Positions 38,401 to 59,501 of a stretch of 64,000 bases of DNA are shown here, in pieces. The notes below the pieces were generated by a model. That model did no database searches. It saw nothing but the letters and a program-made list of their open reading frames with translations, and was not told the DNA's origin. The stretch comes from Syngnathus acus (taxonomy: Eukaryota > Chordata > Actinopteri > Syngnathiformes > Syngnathidae), in NCBI RefSeq assembly GCF_901709675.1, contig NC_051106.1, positions 4,164,001-4,228,000 on the forward strand. The letters are read 5' to 3'. A program made the translations under genes and the position numbers. The stretch's first letter is position 1; every line of letters begins with the position of its first letter.

Positions 38401-41400
38401 CTGGAGAGGAAAGAAAGATGTGCTCTATATTGAGCCGGGTGTGGGATGTCCCCTCGGCTGTACTTTAACATGAGGCCTGGCCGAGTTCGCCAGACTCTAC
38501 TGACCCCATCAGGTTAGAATGGGGACGTGCAGGATCAAAACAGTGCCACGGATGAGCGGCGACAGGTGGCAGCTAGGTCAGGAAGTGAAGCCGTCGTCTT
38601 CAGGCACATGCAAAACAATCGGCCTTTATTGTCTGTGAGAGACAACAAGAGCGCTTTATCATTCAAGCTTCTGACAACTTACAGATTCTCACTCGGTGTA
38701 TTAGATGGGTGTCCATTTCAAGTATCAAGCAGAGGATCTGTTAACACTCTAAACATGTTGTTCTTAACTAAGTGTTAGTGATAGCTTCCGCCACTTCTCC
38801 TTCTGGGATGCAGCCTCGGTCTGTCAGTGGCGATGATAAGACTCGTGATAATGGAGAAGAGGTGATGTAACCGCACCGAGTCCCCTTAACTCATTCACAA
38901 GTTGCGCTAATCTGGTGGACAGTGGATAAGGCTAATAGCTGAGCGTCCTCACACGCTGCCACATCCCAGAGGAAGCTGGATTCAATGGAAAAGAGGATGA
39001 CCTTTGTCCTGTGGTGCTGAAAGGCTGCTGTTGACAGATATAGTATACCTGTGAGAGTGTTTGCCTTGTCTGCAGGGGGTATCTGGGTTGCAATGTGGAC
39101 CAATCCTTATAACATGCTGGAGTTGCCGTACGTCCGGAAAAGAAACAACTCTGCCCTTAGACAAACATGAATTGTGTAACCCGCCTGTACACACAATGTG
39201 CTCAGTGTGCTGCATCTTCCTTATGGGTACATTTTCTCCGGAGGTGGAGTAGTGGAAAGGAGGGGCAGATGGGGCAACCGTGCTGCGAGTGAAACCGGAG
39301 CTGCCAGTGGAATGCAGGGAGGGGGTGTTTTTGGAGAGGAGGCTTTGGCGGGGGTAGACTTAAGGGGTAGGATGGGTGATTAGGGGGTGACAGCTGAGTG
39401 GTGACCCCTCTATCGTGACAAATCATCTGGCAGGTGTGTGGCTCTGCGCAATTCCCCCCCCCTCACCTCCTTCCTTTGGCCCTCATCCTTCCCAGGCCTG
39501 GAATTCTCAACCGCACTCGGAGCTGGGCGCTAAAGGAAGATTTCCGGGCACCTAGCACACTCTTGACTGGCCTTTGACAAATACGCCGCTCCCTCTGTGT
39601 CCCGTGTTTGTCAGCTGTGCTTGTTGTGCACACACAAACATCTCTTAAGTTGTCCTCAGTTATGTTTTGTCAATCTGTCTTTTAAAGACTCATCCTTTTC
39701 TTGTTATGTATCATGCTGATGATGAGGCGAGGCAACCAAAAAACGGCTCTGATCCTTTGTAATAAAAAGTGACTGTGGCTCAGGGAGGGCGTTACAAAAG
39801 CCAACAGGTGCTCAAGCTGGGGTCCGGTCTCAGGTCATCGCTAATACTTGAAAGGCGGTGTGTGTCTGTGGTGGGTGTTTCAAACGCACAGCAGATTGGC
39901 TCACAATAACAAAAACCGAATGCGCTTTCAAGCAAACGGGAATGTTGTCATGTGTAACAGGCTGCAGCCAACAAACAGCGCTTTGACAATGAACGTTTTG
40001 TTGGAATGGGCTTTGATTGCGTCGTCCGTCGTCTGCGTGCGTCTGGCTCTGTGGTTTCTGCGTTGATTAAGTGTCTGCCTGCTGAAATAACCAGCGCAGC
40101 ATATTACACTCTTTTCTTTTCCATCAAGCTTTCTTAATCCAATTCCAGTCAACGTGAAGAGTCTAGACAAGAGGAAGGAACCCAATGCCTGCTATCGTTT
40201 GTTTCTTTGATTCAAGAACTGAAGCCATTGTAGGACCAAACTTGGGATGGGAATCTACCTGAAATCTTTCAGGGAAATTTCCGACTATTAGTGGTAGCAG
40301 GCTCAGGTATCTTATGACTCCATATTTTGGGAATAGCAGATTGTTTAAAGTGTTGATTTGAATGTACTAAACACTTGCTTTAAATCATTCTAAAATTTGA
40401 TTGCGAAAGAGATCGGTGAGAGAAAAAAAAAAAACTGGCACAAACCTTCCTCCTGTCAATCTGCACGCAAGTGGAAAACCCCCGGCATATTTTGTGCTTT
40501 TGATTGCAGTCTGACTCGCACACTGTCCCACTGTGCCATTACGCTGTCTTCATCACCTGCACTCGCCCTGTCCCGCTCCCCCAAAGCGACATAATGGAGC
40601 AGCCCAAAGTGACCCATATTTACACAATAATATGAGGCTTTGAAAAGACTCATATCAAGTTGCAGCTAATGCTCCAGTGGGGCCGAGAGAGTGAAAGATG
40701 TTACGGAGCGAAACGGCTTGGGTTTCAGGGCCCTGTGAACAAAAGGCAAGTCTGGTCTTCAGGGAGAATCGGGGGATGGCGTGGGGGGGGGGGGGGGGGG
40801 GCTGCTGATAGGGGCATGTGGGCACACTCTTGAAAGCGTAGCTGTTGGTAGCGCATGCTAATCATTTAAAAACAATTGATAGCGAGCTGTGTTACGTCAT
40901 AATAGACATTTAAATTGTGGTTACCTTCTAGAGTAAAAAATATTAGAAACAGTGTTCGATGCATTTCAACACTACCACAAACTATTCCCAAATAATGCTC
41001 CATGTTTTTAATTAATACATCAAAAGTGAGCTTTATTGAGAGTGTTTAGTTGTTGATTGTCAGTTTGTTAGCCGGCTACCTTTCTCCAAATCCAAATATG
41101 TTCTTCCTTAAGATTTGCTTCTAAGTTTTACGTCTTCTGTGCTATTTTTCCCATGTTAATAATATACGGCAATATGCATTTCCCAGACACGCTCCCGATT
41201 GGCCACGCATAACCAACGTCGAGTGCCGCTTTGTGTACACGCACTTGGATGCCGTTGGAGTTCACTTGGAGATAGAGCCGCTGACTTAATGGAGCAGAAC
41301 TGAACTAACGTGGGGTGGAAGGGGTGAGCAGAGGCCAATGGGGTTGGTTTAAGAGAAGAGGCTTTGTCATGATGATACCCAAAGGTGATTTTTAACTCCT

Positions 41401-43129
41401 ACCCCCCCCCCCCCCAACCCCCCTTCCTCCACTTCCCAAACCTTCTCTCACACACTGATGTATACAGACTGCACACCCTCCTTCCTCCTTCCCCCCCTCC
41501 TGCCTTCATGTTCTCTTTCTGCTCTCCTTTGGGGCAGGTCGGTATAAAGTTACACAGAGCTCTCAGCTTTCTTGGAAGGAATGACCACATGAGTAGCTTG
41601 GGGATTAGATTAGCAGGAAGAGCAGACTTAGCCAGGCTGTAAATAGCCCACTTTTTTCACCATTAAAGCGGCCCAGCACAATATAATCAATAGGCAGCAC
41701 TCATCGGATGCAGGAAGCCATCTGAGAAGACCTCCCTCAAGTGCTCTGAAGGACAGACTACAGCAGCTCGCAGCTAATGAAGTTATTATTAATCACTGGC
41801 CCTCCTCTTTTGAACTTGTGTTGTTTCTCTAGTGGCCCATGAGTGGTCTTGCTGCGCATTGACGTCTCCTCGCCGCCTTTCGTCTTACTTTCCCCTCCCG
41901 CATGGTTCAGGGTCTCGGCAAGGTCACGCCGTGTGACGTATGAATATTTGCACGCGTACATGCGAGCAACGATACGGATGATCTGTTTGCTGCGTACCTT
42001 CACACACACACCTACATCATGCAGGTGTTGGATTACTGGAATGGCGGCAGAATTCAGAGTCTGCCGTCTGTGCTCTTGATTCCCATCTCACTTTGAAGTT
42101 AAGCGCATACACTCACTCCTGTGAGGGCGCTAGATGTCGCAACTAAACATCTTGCCATCTTTTACCATTGATACTCATTCAGAAATGGATATTTTTAGTC
42201 TGAACTATTACGTTTACTCAGTTGCAGAGTACCACGTGTCTGTTATACAGACGCCTTTATTTATACATAAACATTGTACTAAAACTTTTTTTGAGGGCCT
42301 GAACATACACACATTGATCAGGTGGTCCCGTGACTTCTAGCAACCTCGGGAACTGACCCACTTATTCTTAATCTGTCTAGTTTGTTTCATTTTTGTCACA
42401 TTTGTGTCCAGCCATGTTCTGTGAGATATTTCTTGGCTCGCTAAAGGTTTGGACACATTGCTCTCATTTAAAGTATTTGTTTGTAAAACTTTCCAAACAT
42501 TCAAAGAAAAAAATGTGGTCATTTTAAATGGACTCTCAGTTGCTGGCACGCTTTTCTTTTGTAGATCTGTCTCAACAAAACAAGTGAGCTGATGGCAAGC
42601 ACATTGTGTGAACTTTTTTTTTTTTTTTTGAGTGACTGTGTGAAAATAAACACTGACTTTGAGTGTTGCTTAAAACCTGAGAGACTCTGGCAGGATACAT
42701 CTGTAAGCACTTAAAATAAAAGAGAGACACCTCTAATACTTTAATAGCGCCGTGTTGCCGAGGCTTTCAGGGCACAAGGTGTTCTTAGCGTTAACGTACA
42801 CTTAGGTCTGTCTGCGTCCATCTCATCACAGGAGCGAAAAGGGCCAGAAAAAATAAGCCCGAGTGTGGATTTAATGACGGATAAACTTGCACTCAAGTTT
42901 CTCTGCTTTTGAAAGGAACGCTCAGGCTGTCAGACAGCGTCATTATTTACAAAATACCTCTATGACGTCATTGACGAAGGGAGGGGTGGGCTTTCTGTGT
43001 GTTTACAGATACTTGAACAACGTGCGGGCCTCCATGCCTCAGGACACAGCCGGAGGATACAGCTCAGCTTTGGCGTGTCATCGAGCAATCCAGGATGCCT
43101 TCAGTGGCCTCTTCCCCCGTACTGGCTGA
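18896..43129 (+). CDS. mnat1: CDK-activating kinase assembly factor MAT1
   Basis: Eight coding exons: 18896-18984, 24133-24285, 24652-24725, 25163-25266, 25411-25551, 26948-27079, 32809-32930, 43009-43129. All junctions keep frame and the product is 311 aa (human 309). Exons 1-2 give an N-terminal RING finger with C6, C9, C26, H28, C31, C34, C46 and C49 all present, followed by FRVQLFEDP. Exons 4-6 are Glu/Gln/Lys-rich, the predicted coiled coil; exons 7-8 give the C-terminal region that in MAT1 binds CDK7-cyclin H ([34 protein letters not shown]). Known role: stabilises the CDK7-cyclin H kinase and anchors it to TFIIH for transcription and nucleotide-excision repair. The ATG at 18896 matches the family start (M-D/N-DQ-CPRCK). 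Introns 1, 6 and 7 are large (5.1, 5.7 and 10.1 kb), the others 0.14-1.4 kb. Confidence 0.97.
18985..24132 (+). other. mnat1 intron 1
   Basis: Starts gtgagt and ends ctaaag. Mostly AT-rich, with a GT microsatellite at 20568-20590 and a more complex block around 21580-22400 (G+C-richer, no coding potential recognised). No nested gene was seen on either strand. Confidence 0.6.
20568..20590. repeat. (GT)n microsatellite
   Basis: Perfect GT dinucleotide run inside mnat1 intron 1, read directly. Confidence 0.9.
27080..32808 (+). other. mnat1 intron 6
   Basis: 5.7-kb intron, donor gtgagt and acceptor ttccag. It holds an 18-base C run (27635-27652) and several complex blocks (about 28440-28960, 29690-30330, 31010-31380) but no exon or recognised element. 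The 60-170-codon open frames here lack domains. Confidence 0.55.
27635..27652. repeat. Poly-C tract
   Basis: Eighteen consecutive C residues in mnat1 intron 6. Such runs are often miscounted in assemblies. Confidence 0.9.
33038..33237. mobile_element. hAT-like MITE, about 200 bp
   Basis: Begins tagggcttttcgatcatgg and ends attacacagcccta. The outer seven bases are inverted (TAGGGCT / AGCCCTA) and the interior is AT-rich, with repeated aattga/tcatg and attaat motifs. This matches a non-autonomous fish DNA transposon family I recall as starting TAGGGCTG and running into AATTAATCG. No clean 8-bp target duplication was seen, so the copy is old or the ends are approximate. It lies about 110 bp downstream of mnat1 exon 7 and encodes nothing. 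Confidence 0.55.
34231..34340. repeat. Degraded dispersed repeat fragment
   Basis: Contains gccaaaagtattggaacag followed by a T-rich then gaggtcaaa/gagatcaaag stretch, similar to a dispersed repeat I remember from teleosts. The boundaries are guesses. Confidence 0.3.
35466..35497. repeat. (CA)16 microsatellite
   Basis: Perfect CA run of 32 bases in mnat1 intron 7. Confidence 0.92.
40783..40801. repeat. Poly-G tract
   Basis: Nineteen consecutive G residues in mnat1 intron 7; likely length-variable. Confidence 0.9.
41402..41415. repeat. Poly-C tract
   Basis: Fourteen consecutive C residues in mnat1 intron 7, followed by further C-rich pyrimidine sequence to about 41430. Confidence 0.85.
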
Positions 43130-43256
43130 CCCCAAACTCTGACACAACTTTAAGGACTATAAATAAGACATCACTGAAGAGGACAAACACTGTTGTGGTG
43201 GTCAGTGATGTGATATGTATAATTGTTTTTTGTGTGTCACTTTTATATATAGAGTA

Positions 43257-43262
43257 AATAAA
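43257..43262 (+). terminator. mnat1 polyadenylation signal
   Basis: Canonical AATAAA 127 bp after the mnat1 stop codon, giving a short 3' UTR. The opposing trmt5 signal lies 31 bp further on, so the two transcripts end face to face. Confidence 0.75.
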
Positions 43263-43293
43263 TCACAATTCAGTCTTTCTTTCATTAAAGCAA

Positions 43294-43299
43294 TTTATT
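43294..43299 (-). terminator. trmt5 polyadenylation signal
   Basis: TTTATT on plus reads AATAAA on minus, about 240 bp downstream of the trmt5 stop codon. With cleavage 10-25 nt further on, the trmt5 transcript would end near 43270-43285, the same few bases where mnat1 is expected to end. Confidence 0.7.
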
Positions 43300-43540
43300 T
43301 AAAAAGGAAAAATGTTCAAGGAAGCACTGGCTGGATGCTAACAACTTAAAGCTTGTCTTAAGCAACAGGGACTAAGCAACATTAGGTACCCGATAAACAA
43401 ATGAGGTCCAGCTGTATACAAAATTCTAAAACATAATGCTCAGTTTCCTATTATATCTCACAAAGTGTCTAATGAGGGGATGAACTCAAACATTTCCTTC
43501 AGTCAACTTCAACAGTGACAAGTTGGGATTTAATTCACTT

Positions 43541-45853
43541 TCAAGATGAATCTGTGGTCTCACACTTTTGCCGCTTGGGGTCTGGTTCCTCTGAAGATTC
43601 TGCATAAAATTGAAGGTAAAAAAAAAAGTCCGTCAGTACAATGTAAATTTTAATATACATTGCAGTGACCAACATATTAGGAGCAGCTCTCAACAACTAC
43701 AAGTTGTCCCTCAAGTCTGAAAACAGAGGCCACAGTGGCAGCATTGTGCCATTACTGCATCAAGTTCACATGCTGTAAATCTTGAAATCATACCAAAAAT
43801 AGTATGCATTACAATTGTATGAAATGTTAAAAAAATCTTCTGATATTGTGCATTTAAAGTTGTTCTTTTTACATCCAGACTGCTGGATCATCCCTGTCAT
43901 TTAATTCTTACCTGTCTGTTTTTCATGCTGGCAGAAGAGGACTTCTTTAGGAAGAGTAAAGCTGACACACATCATATCTTTGTTGGGTGCCACGTTGCGG
44001 ACAAAATGCACAGAGCAGCGGTCCTCCATAGGGAAGCCCAGGGCGAGAGATGCCCTCTCTATCATGTCTCTCTCTGGGTTGTCGTCTTTAGAAAAGCCGT
44101 AGCAGTGCACTGTCGGGAGGTTGTGGTCGCAGGGAGCCTCCTGATGCAGGAGGCCTCTGAAGGCATCCAAGAACTCCAGAGCCAAAGCAGGCAGGTTCAT
44201 TACTACGTGCACACCGCCTTTTCCCTTTAACAGCGCAGGAAGCTCTCGCTTGAGCGGCCCTTGGACGAACGCTCGGCCGTCCAGGTTGAAGCTTTTTACT
44301 TTGCCTTCCACCTTGTTGACTTTGCAGTTGTGCTGGAGCCACTTGTATGACTCCGGGTTGAGGTCGTTTGCGAAAACTGTGGCGCCCGAGCGGGCCGCTG
44401 GAATAGCAAAGGGTCCCACGCCAGCGAATACATCAAACACGGTCTCACCGCGTTTGATCAGCTCCACCACGCGCTGGTGTTCCGTGCTCAGCCTCGAGTT
44501 CCAGTACACACGAGAGAAGTCAAACTCGTATGTCACCCTGTTTTCTTTCACCTGGGGAAACACACGCAAGACTATTCATAGTTGCCAATTTTATATGGTC
44601 ACAATCTATTTCCCCATGTAGAATACAGGTTTTGAATCGACCTTAAGAGGTTTTTGCTGAACTTACTTTGGCGACCATGTTCTCTTCTCCAGCCAGCATC
44701 TCCATCTTGAAGTTGCGATATGTTGAGTCGATGATATTTGTCTTATTGACCACACACGTGACACCGGGGTTCTTGTCCATGATCACTGTACCTGTAATGA
44801 GAGGGACAGAAAATAAGTCGCTTGCTTTTTTTTTTAATGTAATGTAAAACTCCTACAAAGTACGTTGGACAGCTCATGAAGCAAACATTAATAAAACAAT
44901 ATATATTACAGTTCCTAGAGTGTCTGCTTTGGTGATACTGGTCCAGGACAGGATGAAAACATATTTCTTAAAACCTCATTCAGTGGCCTGCTTGTCTTTA
45001 CACTAGTAGAAACACATTTTCACTGTCATGTTGTATTTATTGTATTAATTTGAGTACGTCCCCACTAAAGGCCAGACTACCAAAATGCACAGCTCGCCTC
45101 AATGACTCTCACCAATGAGGTTCCTATATGGAAGCTGGTGGTCCCTGAGGTTCATGTGTGCAATGTGTCCAACTCTGCTGAACGCCGACGTCACGTCCTG
45201 CCCCAGAGGTAGCACGGCCTCTAGCACCTCTTCACTCTTCAGGTTGTCATAGGCCAATCTCAGCTCATAGTGCTGCAGCTCCTGAGAGACGTCAAATGAC
45301 CTCAGCGCTTCCGCTTCAGAATCACTAAAGGAGCCTGACGAGGATACTCTGTGAGGGTCCAATAGCACAAGTCTGAAGTCAGGACTCTCCTCTTTGTCCT
45401 GCACCACTCTGGGAACCCCCGGGCGTTGGATGGTGGACTTTTTCAGGCTCTTCATCACTTTGTTAATAAACCGCGTGGGCACCCGTAGAGCTGGTACAGT
45501 GATTGTCTGTGTGAAAGCTTCTTTGTCAAGAGAAGTCATACCGCGTACTTGCGGCGGCGCGTGGTATAGTTTGGCATCCATTAGTAGTTTCAGGGGAAAG
45601 TTAGCACAGGGGAAGGTTGCAGAGCTCCGATTTCGGAGCACAGCGGAGACGTTCGTGTTGTCTCTTGTTTGAACAGATGAGAAGACTCTTCTGAGGAGCC
45701 TGTAACGTAAAAGCAGGCGCTTTTAAAACGCACACGTGGCAAAACTTTTAAAAAAACTAACAAACATTACATGTTTAGTTAAGTTAAAGAGGGTGGGTAT
45801 CAATTTTACCGGTAGATGGCACGAAATATCACAATCGGCTCTTACCTCAACAT
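43541..45853 (-). CDS. trmt5: tRNA (guanine(37)-N1)-methyltransferase
   Basis: Five coding exons on minus: 45853-45846 (8 nt), 45699-45113, 44791-44667, 44551-43912, 43599-43541. Frames join as AG|G, G|GT, phase 0 and G|AA; the product is 472 aa. The S-adenosylmethionine-binding Rossmann motif is [15 protein letters not shown] at about 279-293, followed by [12 protein letters not shown]; the catalytic-region motifs [23 protein letters not shown] and [15 protein letters not shown] are intact. Upstream, [26 protein letters not shown] is the Trm5/TYW2 N-terminal hallmark. Known reaction: SAM-dependent N1-methylation of G37 beside the anticodon, in nucleus/cytosol and mitochondria, preventing +1 frameshifting. 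The N-terminus [13 protein letters not shown] is Arg-rich and lacks acidic residues, as expected of a mitochondrial presequence. The ATG is assigned because the 45699-45113 exon is open upstream to its acceptor with no in-frame ATG near its start. Confidence 0.95.
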
Positions 45854-45882
45854 CCTTCAGAAACGGGCATGCTTGCTCGACA

Positions 45883-46022
45883 ACGTCATTCGTGGTGGAC
45901 CAGTGCACGCGCGTGATTGGTCGACAGAGACCAGAACCTGTGTTTGATTGGTCAGTAGCTGCAATGACGTTGAATTTGCGACGGAAATAACAAGCATGTG
46001 ACTGAAACAACAACAAGCCAAT
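45883..46022. promoter_or_regulatory. trmt5/slc38a6 bidirectional promoter
   Basis: Only 297 bp separate the two divergent start codons. The interval holds three CCAAT boxes (minus-strand at 45916-45920 and 45947-45951, plus-strand at 46018-46022) and two CRE-type half sites (ACGTCA 45883-45888, TGACGT 45965-45970), with no clear TATA box for either gene. CCAAT-rich, TATA-less architecture is typical of shared housekeeping promoters. Activity in both directions is inferred from layout. Confidence 0.65.
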
Positions 46023-46150
46023 AAAAGGAGACAGATGGAAAACTTAAACCTAAGTGAGAAAATGACCAAATAATTCAGTCTGTCAGTCATTGCGCTAAGT
46101 TTTTGTGACAGCTTTAAGTTCCCCGTGTTCGCTTCTTTTTGTTGCTTAAA

Positions 46151-56141
<9,991 letters not shown>

Positions 56142-56730
56142 CCCATCCCCTCATTCCTCTTTCTCAAAGCACAAGGGCAAAAAGGGAGAATTATACCAAA
56201 GAAAATTTGGGATGGGATAAAATGATAGACACTTGGTAGTCTGTGTTCCTCAGGCTGTATATTTTTCCTGTAAAGTTTTTATCATGCATAAATATCACAA
56301 CAAGACTTTAAGAGCTGACCCCAATTTCAGGTTGGCTATCTTTTTGCTTTAATTTTCCATTTACCTCATAAATATTTTAAAGGGATAATATTGTTTACAT
56401 TCTAAGTTTTCCTCATTGAAACTCCTGCACCTTTTCAAATCAAGTGTATCCCCAATCTCCCAAAAGTAATTTTTTGGAAGCACTTAACTGCTTCATCAAA
56501 TATTGTTATCGCACATATTTGCCAAATTTAATCACGATTATTTCATTTCACTAAATTATTTTTTTTGTAATCATTTGTCACTTAGATTTGTCACTTTCTG
56601 TACATTCCAAATTGTGTATAGTACGTTTGCTGCTACTTGGTGCTAGTCATCATTTGGAATCCTCTTGATTATACTCTAAATGGTTATGTAACCTATAATC
56701 TGATGTACTCTAATCAAATGAAAAACATTA

Positions 56731-56736
56731 AATAAA
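56731..56736 (+). terminator. slc38a6 polyadenylation signal
   Basis: AATAAA about 590 bp after the stop codon, the first canonical signal on this strand noticed in the downstream sequence. It defines 56142 to about 56755 as 3' UTR. Confidence 0.55.
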
Positions 56737-58064
56737 AGGGAAATTCTGCATTTTTCTATATGTCACAATGTTTGCTCTATTAGAATTGTGAAATATTTGG
56801 AAAATGTTGTTTGACACCTCGATCCGGTCAGCACATTTTATTTGGTCCACCTTGCCGTTCTAAAACAATTTTTTTAAGAAACACAAAAAAATGCTAAACA
56901 CCTTACCAACTAGTCTTCATTTTATTTTTAAGTATTTCTTAAGTATAAGTACATTTTTAATTATTTGTAAGTAATTTCTTCTAGTTCTGATGTTTTATGT
57001 GTATCTGTCTCAGTGAGGCATTTCACTGTAATGCCAAAAAAATGCATACAAATTCATAAATTACATTTCTGTCTCCCTGCATATTTTTTTCTGAGATGAT
57101 GATCTCCAATCTCAAAGTTCTCAATTTGTTTATCTTTTAAACTGATTCCATGTTGCACAACTTCGCCATTGTATATGACCTTAATGTTTTTTATGCATGC
57201 AAGGCACGGCTTAACTATAGGAAGAGATTAGGCAATGCAAAAAAAGAAAAAAAATCCCACTTTTATCACTAGAGATAATGTTTTCATGGAGGTCTTATGA
57301 CACAAAACGTATGCGGGACTGTTTTTGTTTAGTTAAATTTACTCTAGTGTCCATTGATATGACCACACCATCTCCGGGGGTCAAGGGATGGAAGGAGTTG
57401 CAGAATGGTGAAGGGGGCTCAGTTCCACCCCCCTGTGGACTGCCTCCGCTCTTATATTGTTCTAAGAGGTGTTGGCTGTGTTTTTTTAAATAATCAGCCA
57501 TGTTATTAAAAATCAGGAATTTCTGCTTAACCGTGTTTTTGTGGTCCCGATGTCCCGGCTTTGACCTTGGACTGAAGCAGACTGGAATGACACGTACAGG
57601 CCTTCATATTTGAGTTTCAATAACATCGGACCAACAGGAAGTGCCTGTCAAGTTCTGTTTGTGTGAAGCACAGCGTTTTGGGTTTAATACATATTGGAAT
57701 AATGTGGCACAATGCAGCCAATCAGATTGTCTCATTTCCTGCTCACAACCGCTAGAGGGCGTACTTGCATATATCTGGAAATTACTAGGATTTGAAGTTC
57801 AATTTGTTTATTTCTTTGGATTATTGGCTCTGGAACAGCAGCCGATGTAGGGTGAAATTTTTCATCCAAGACTGGTCGCCAGTTTTCTCCGAGGTGATTG
57901 TGAACTTGGCACCTGCAAGCGATCACAACATGACCAAATGTCAGCATTTGTACGTGACTTTTCCTCGAATGTGCTTTGTTTCTTAGATTGTTTTTTTTGT
58001 CTCTTGTCCAGCAATTTAATATTCCAATTTAATATCGTGACTCAGTAACACTCCTCATACAGTT

Positions 58065-58078
58065 CCCCCCCCCCCCCC
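58065..58078. repeat. Poly-C tract
   Basis: Fourteen consecutive C residues in the slc38a6-prkch intergenic region, read directly. Confidence 0.85.
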
Positions 58079-59487
58079 TGCAGATTCTCACTACTTCACT
58101 TCCATATCGCAAATACTGCATGAGGAGTTGAGGGTAAGCACATAAGACTGCAAGAACAACAACAAGAAAAATATAATTTTTATAGCGCCAAGATGAAAAT
58201 CGAGGTCAAAGGTGGGAAAGGTGAAATAAGGCTTAGGTCAATAAACAACCATGCGCTGTTTCAGGAAGTGTCAGTGGGGAGTTGGGTTATTATGCCAGGT
58301 TGAGAGGTGGTGGTCAACAGCCCAGCATGGGGTTTGGTCAGGGGCGGCGAGTTGAACAGCAACTCGCCTCTCCATGATCCCATCACTCGCGGGCTGAGCT
58401 CTTAATGCGGGCCTGACGCCTCCCTGGCGCTGGGGCCACGTTGCCTGTCTCACATCTGGAGCCAATTACCCAGAAAGGCTGTGACAGAGACCTCAACTCT
58501 GCTATCACTCTACCGGCCCCCTTGCCCCGCCTTTTGTTGCATTGTCCACGCAGCTCGTCTACCATTCTTGATTTATTTTTCATCCACCCAGTGAAGTACA
58601 TCCTGCATGTGCATTGATCTAAAGTTCACATTTTCCCTTTCTGGTTCCTAATACTATGCTTGTTTCATTTTTTTTGCTTCCAGGTTTCTATCAATTCTTA
58701 CCCAAGGTTGAGCAAAATTTGGCCTTCTAGCTACATATACAATCCGCTCAGTTCTTTAATTCGATCCAGCAAGTATCAAGGGTCCTGTTATATTATTTTA
58801 TCTTTTAAAAGTCTTTCATTAAATTTATTTATTCATGTAGTTAAATATTTGGTTGCTTTATCGTAAATAATGAAATAATAAAAGTTTAGCCTACTAAAAT
58901 GAATCAAACCAACAACCAAGAACCACTGAACTGAGCTAAACCGTACTTGTGGTTCCTGTTTGAGGTTTTGCAGGGACAGGATGTGCTTGGCCCCTCAAAC
59001 CAGAAGATTGAGCTGTCCTAGATGACAAACACATTAAGTGGTGCTGCAGCTCAAATAAAGTTATAAACTGGAAGATTTTGGCTTCTTCGTGACCGTTTTG
59101 TATGTTTGCGCCGCTAGAAAATACACAAGGAATTCTGTGTGCTCATAAAAATCATGAGTCTGTATGCCCAGTCGGAGTCAGACAGAGCGCTCCCATGGGT
59201 GCATAATTCAACATTTGACATGGTCGTGCAAAGAGCGAAAGCGAGGCTGGAGAGATACTAGTGTGACGCGGGGCAAAGGGGGAGTTTGACAGACAGAGGG
59301 AGGAAAAAGCGGTCTGTACAACAAAGACAAAATAAATCAAGAGAGACTGTAAAAATGTCAGCTGTGGCTCCACAGTAGAGAGAGGGAGCGGGAGGGGGGT
59401 TCCTATACACAAAGATGCTCCATCAACAAATCAGAATGAGGCGCGCTCAAAGGAAAGAGCAGAGGCATAATATTCAATGGTCTTATT

Positions 59488-59501
59488 CTGCCCCCTGCTG
59501 G
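59488..59501 (-). promoter_or_regulatory. CTCF-like motif, full consensus match
   Basis: The reverse complement ccagcagggggcag matches all 14 positions of CCASYAGRKGGCRS. It lies about 0.95 kb upstream of the prkch start codon, oriented toward the plus-strand motif at 55447. Confidence 0.5.

Larger units (their letters stand above)
32931..43008 (+). other. mnat1 intron 7 (10 kb)
   Basis: Largest intron of the window, donor gtaaat and acceptor tttacag. It contains a hAT-like MITE (33038-33237), a degraded dispersed repeat (about 34231-34340), an AC microsatellite (35466-35497), G and C homopolymers, and complex G+C-richer blocks at about 37260-37900, 38100-38500, 39060-39480 and 40390-40640. 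No nested gene is supported. By position it may house long-range enhancers of six1/six4; that is inference. Confidence 0.55.

Noticed and set aside
45099-45641. GTG at 45641 as the trmt5 start
   Set aside because: Not a normal nuclear start codon; the frame is open further upstream to a splice acceptor and joins an ATG.
45723-46016. Minus-strand frame reading through the trmt5 donor as an alternative N-terminus
   Set aside because: Frame does not join to exon 2 after splicing; only the ATG TTG AG frame does.
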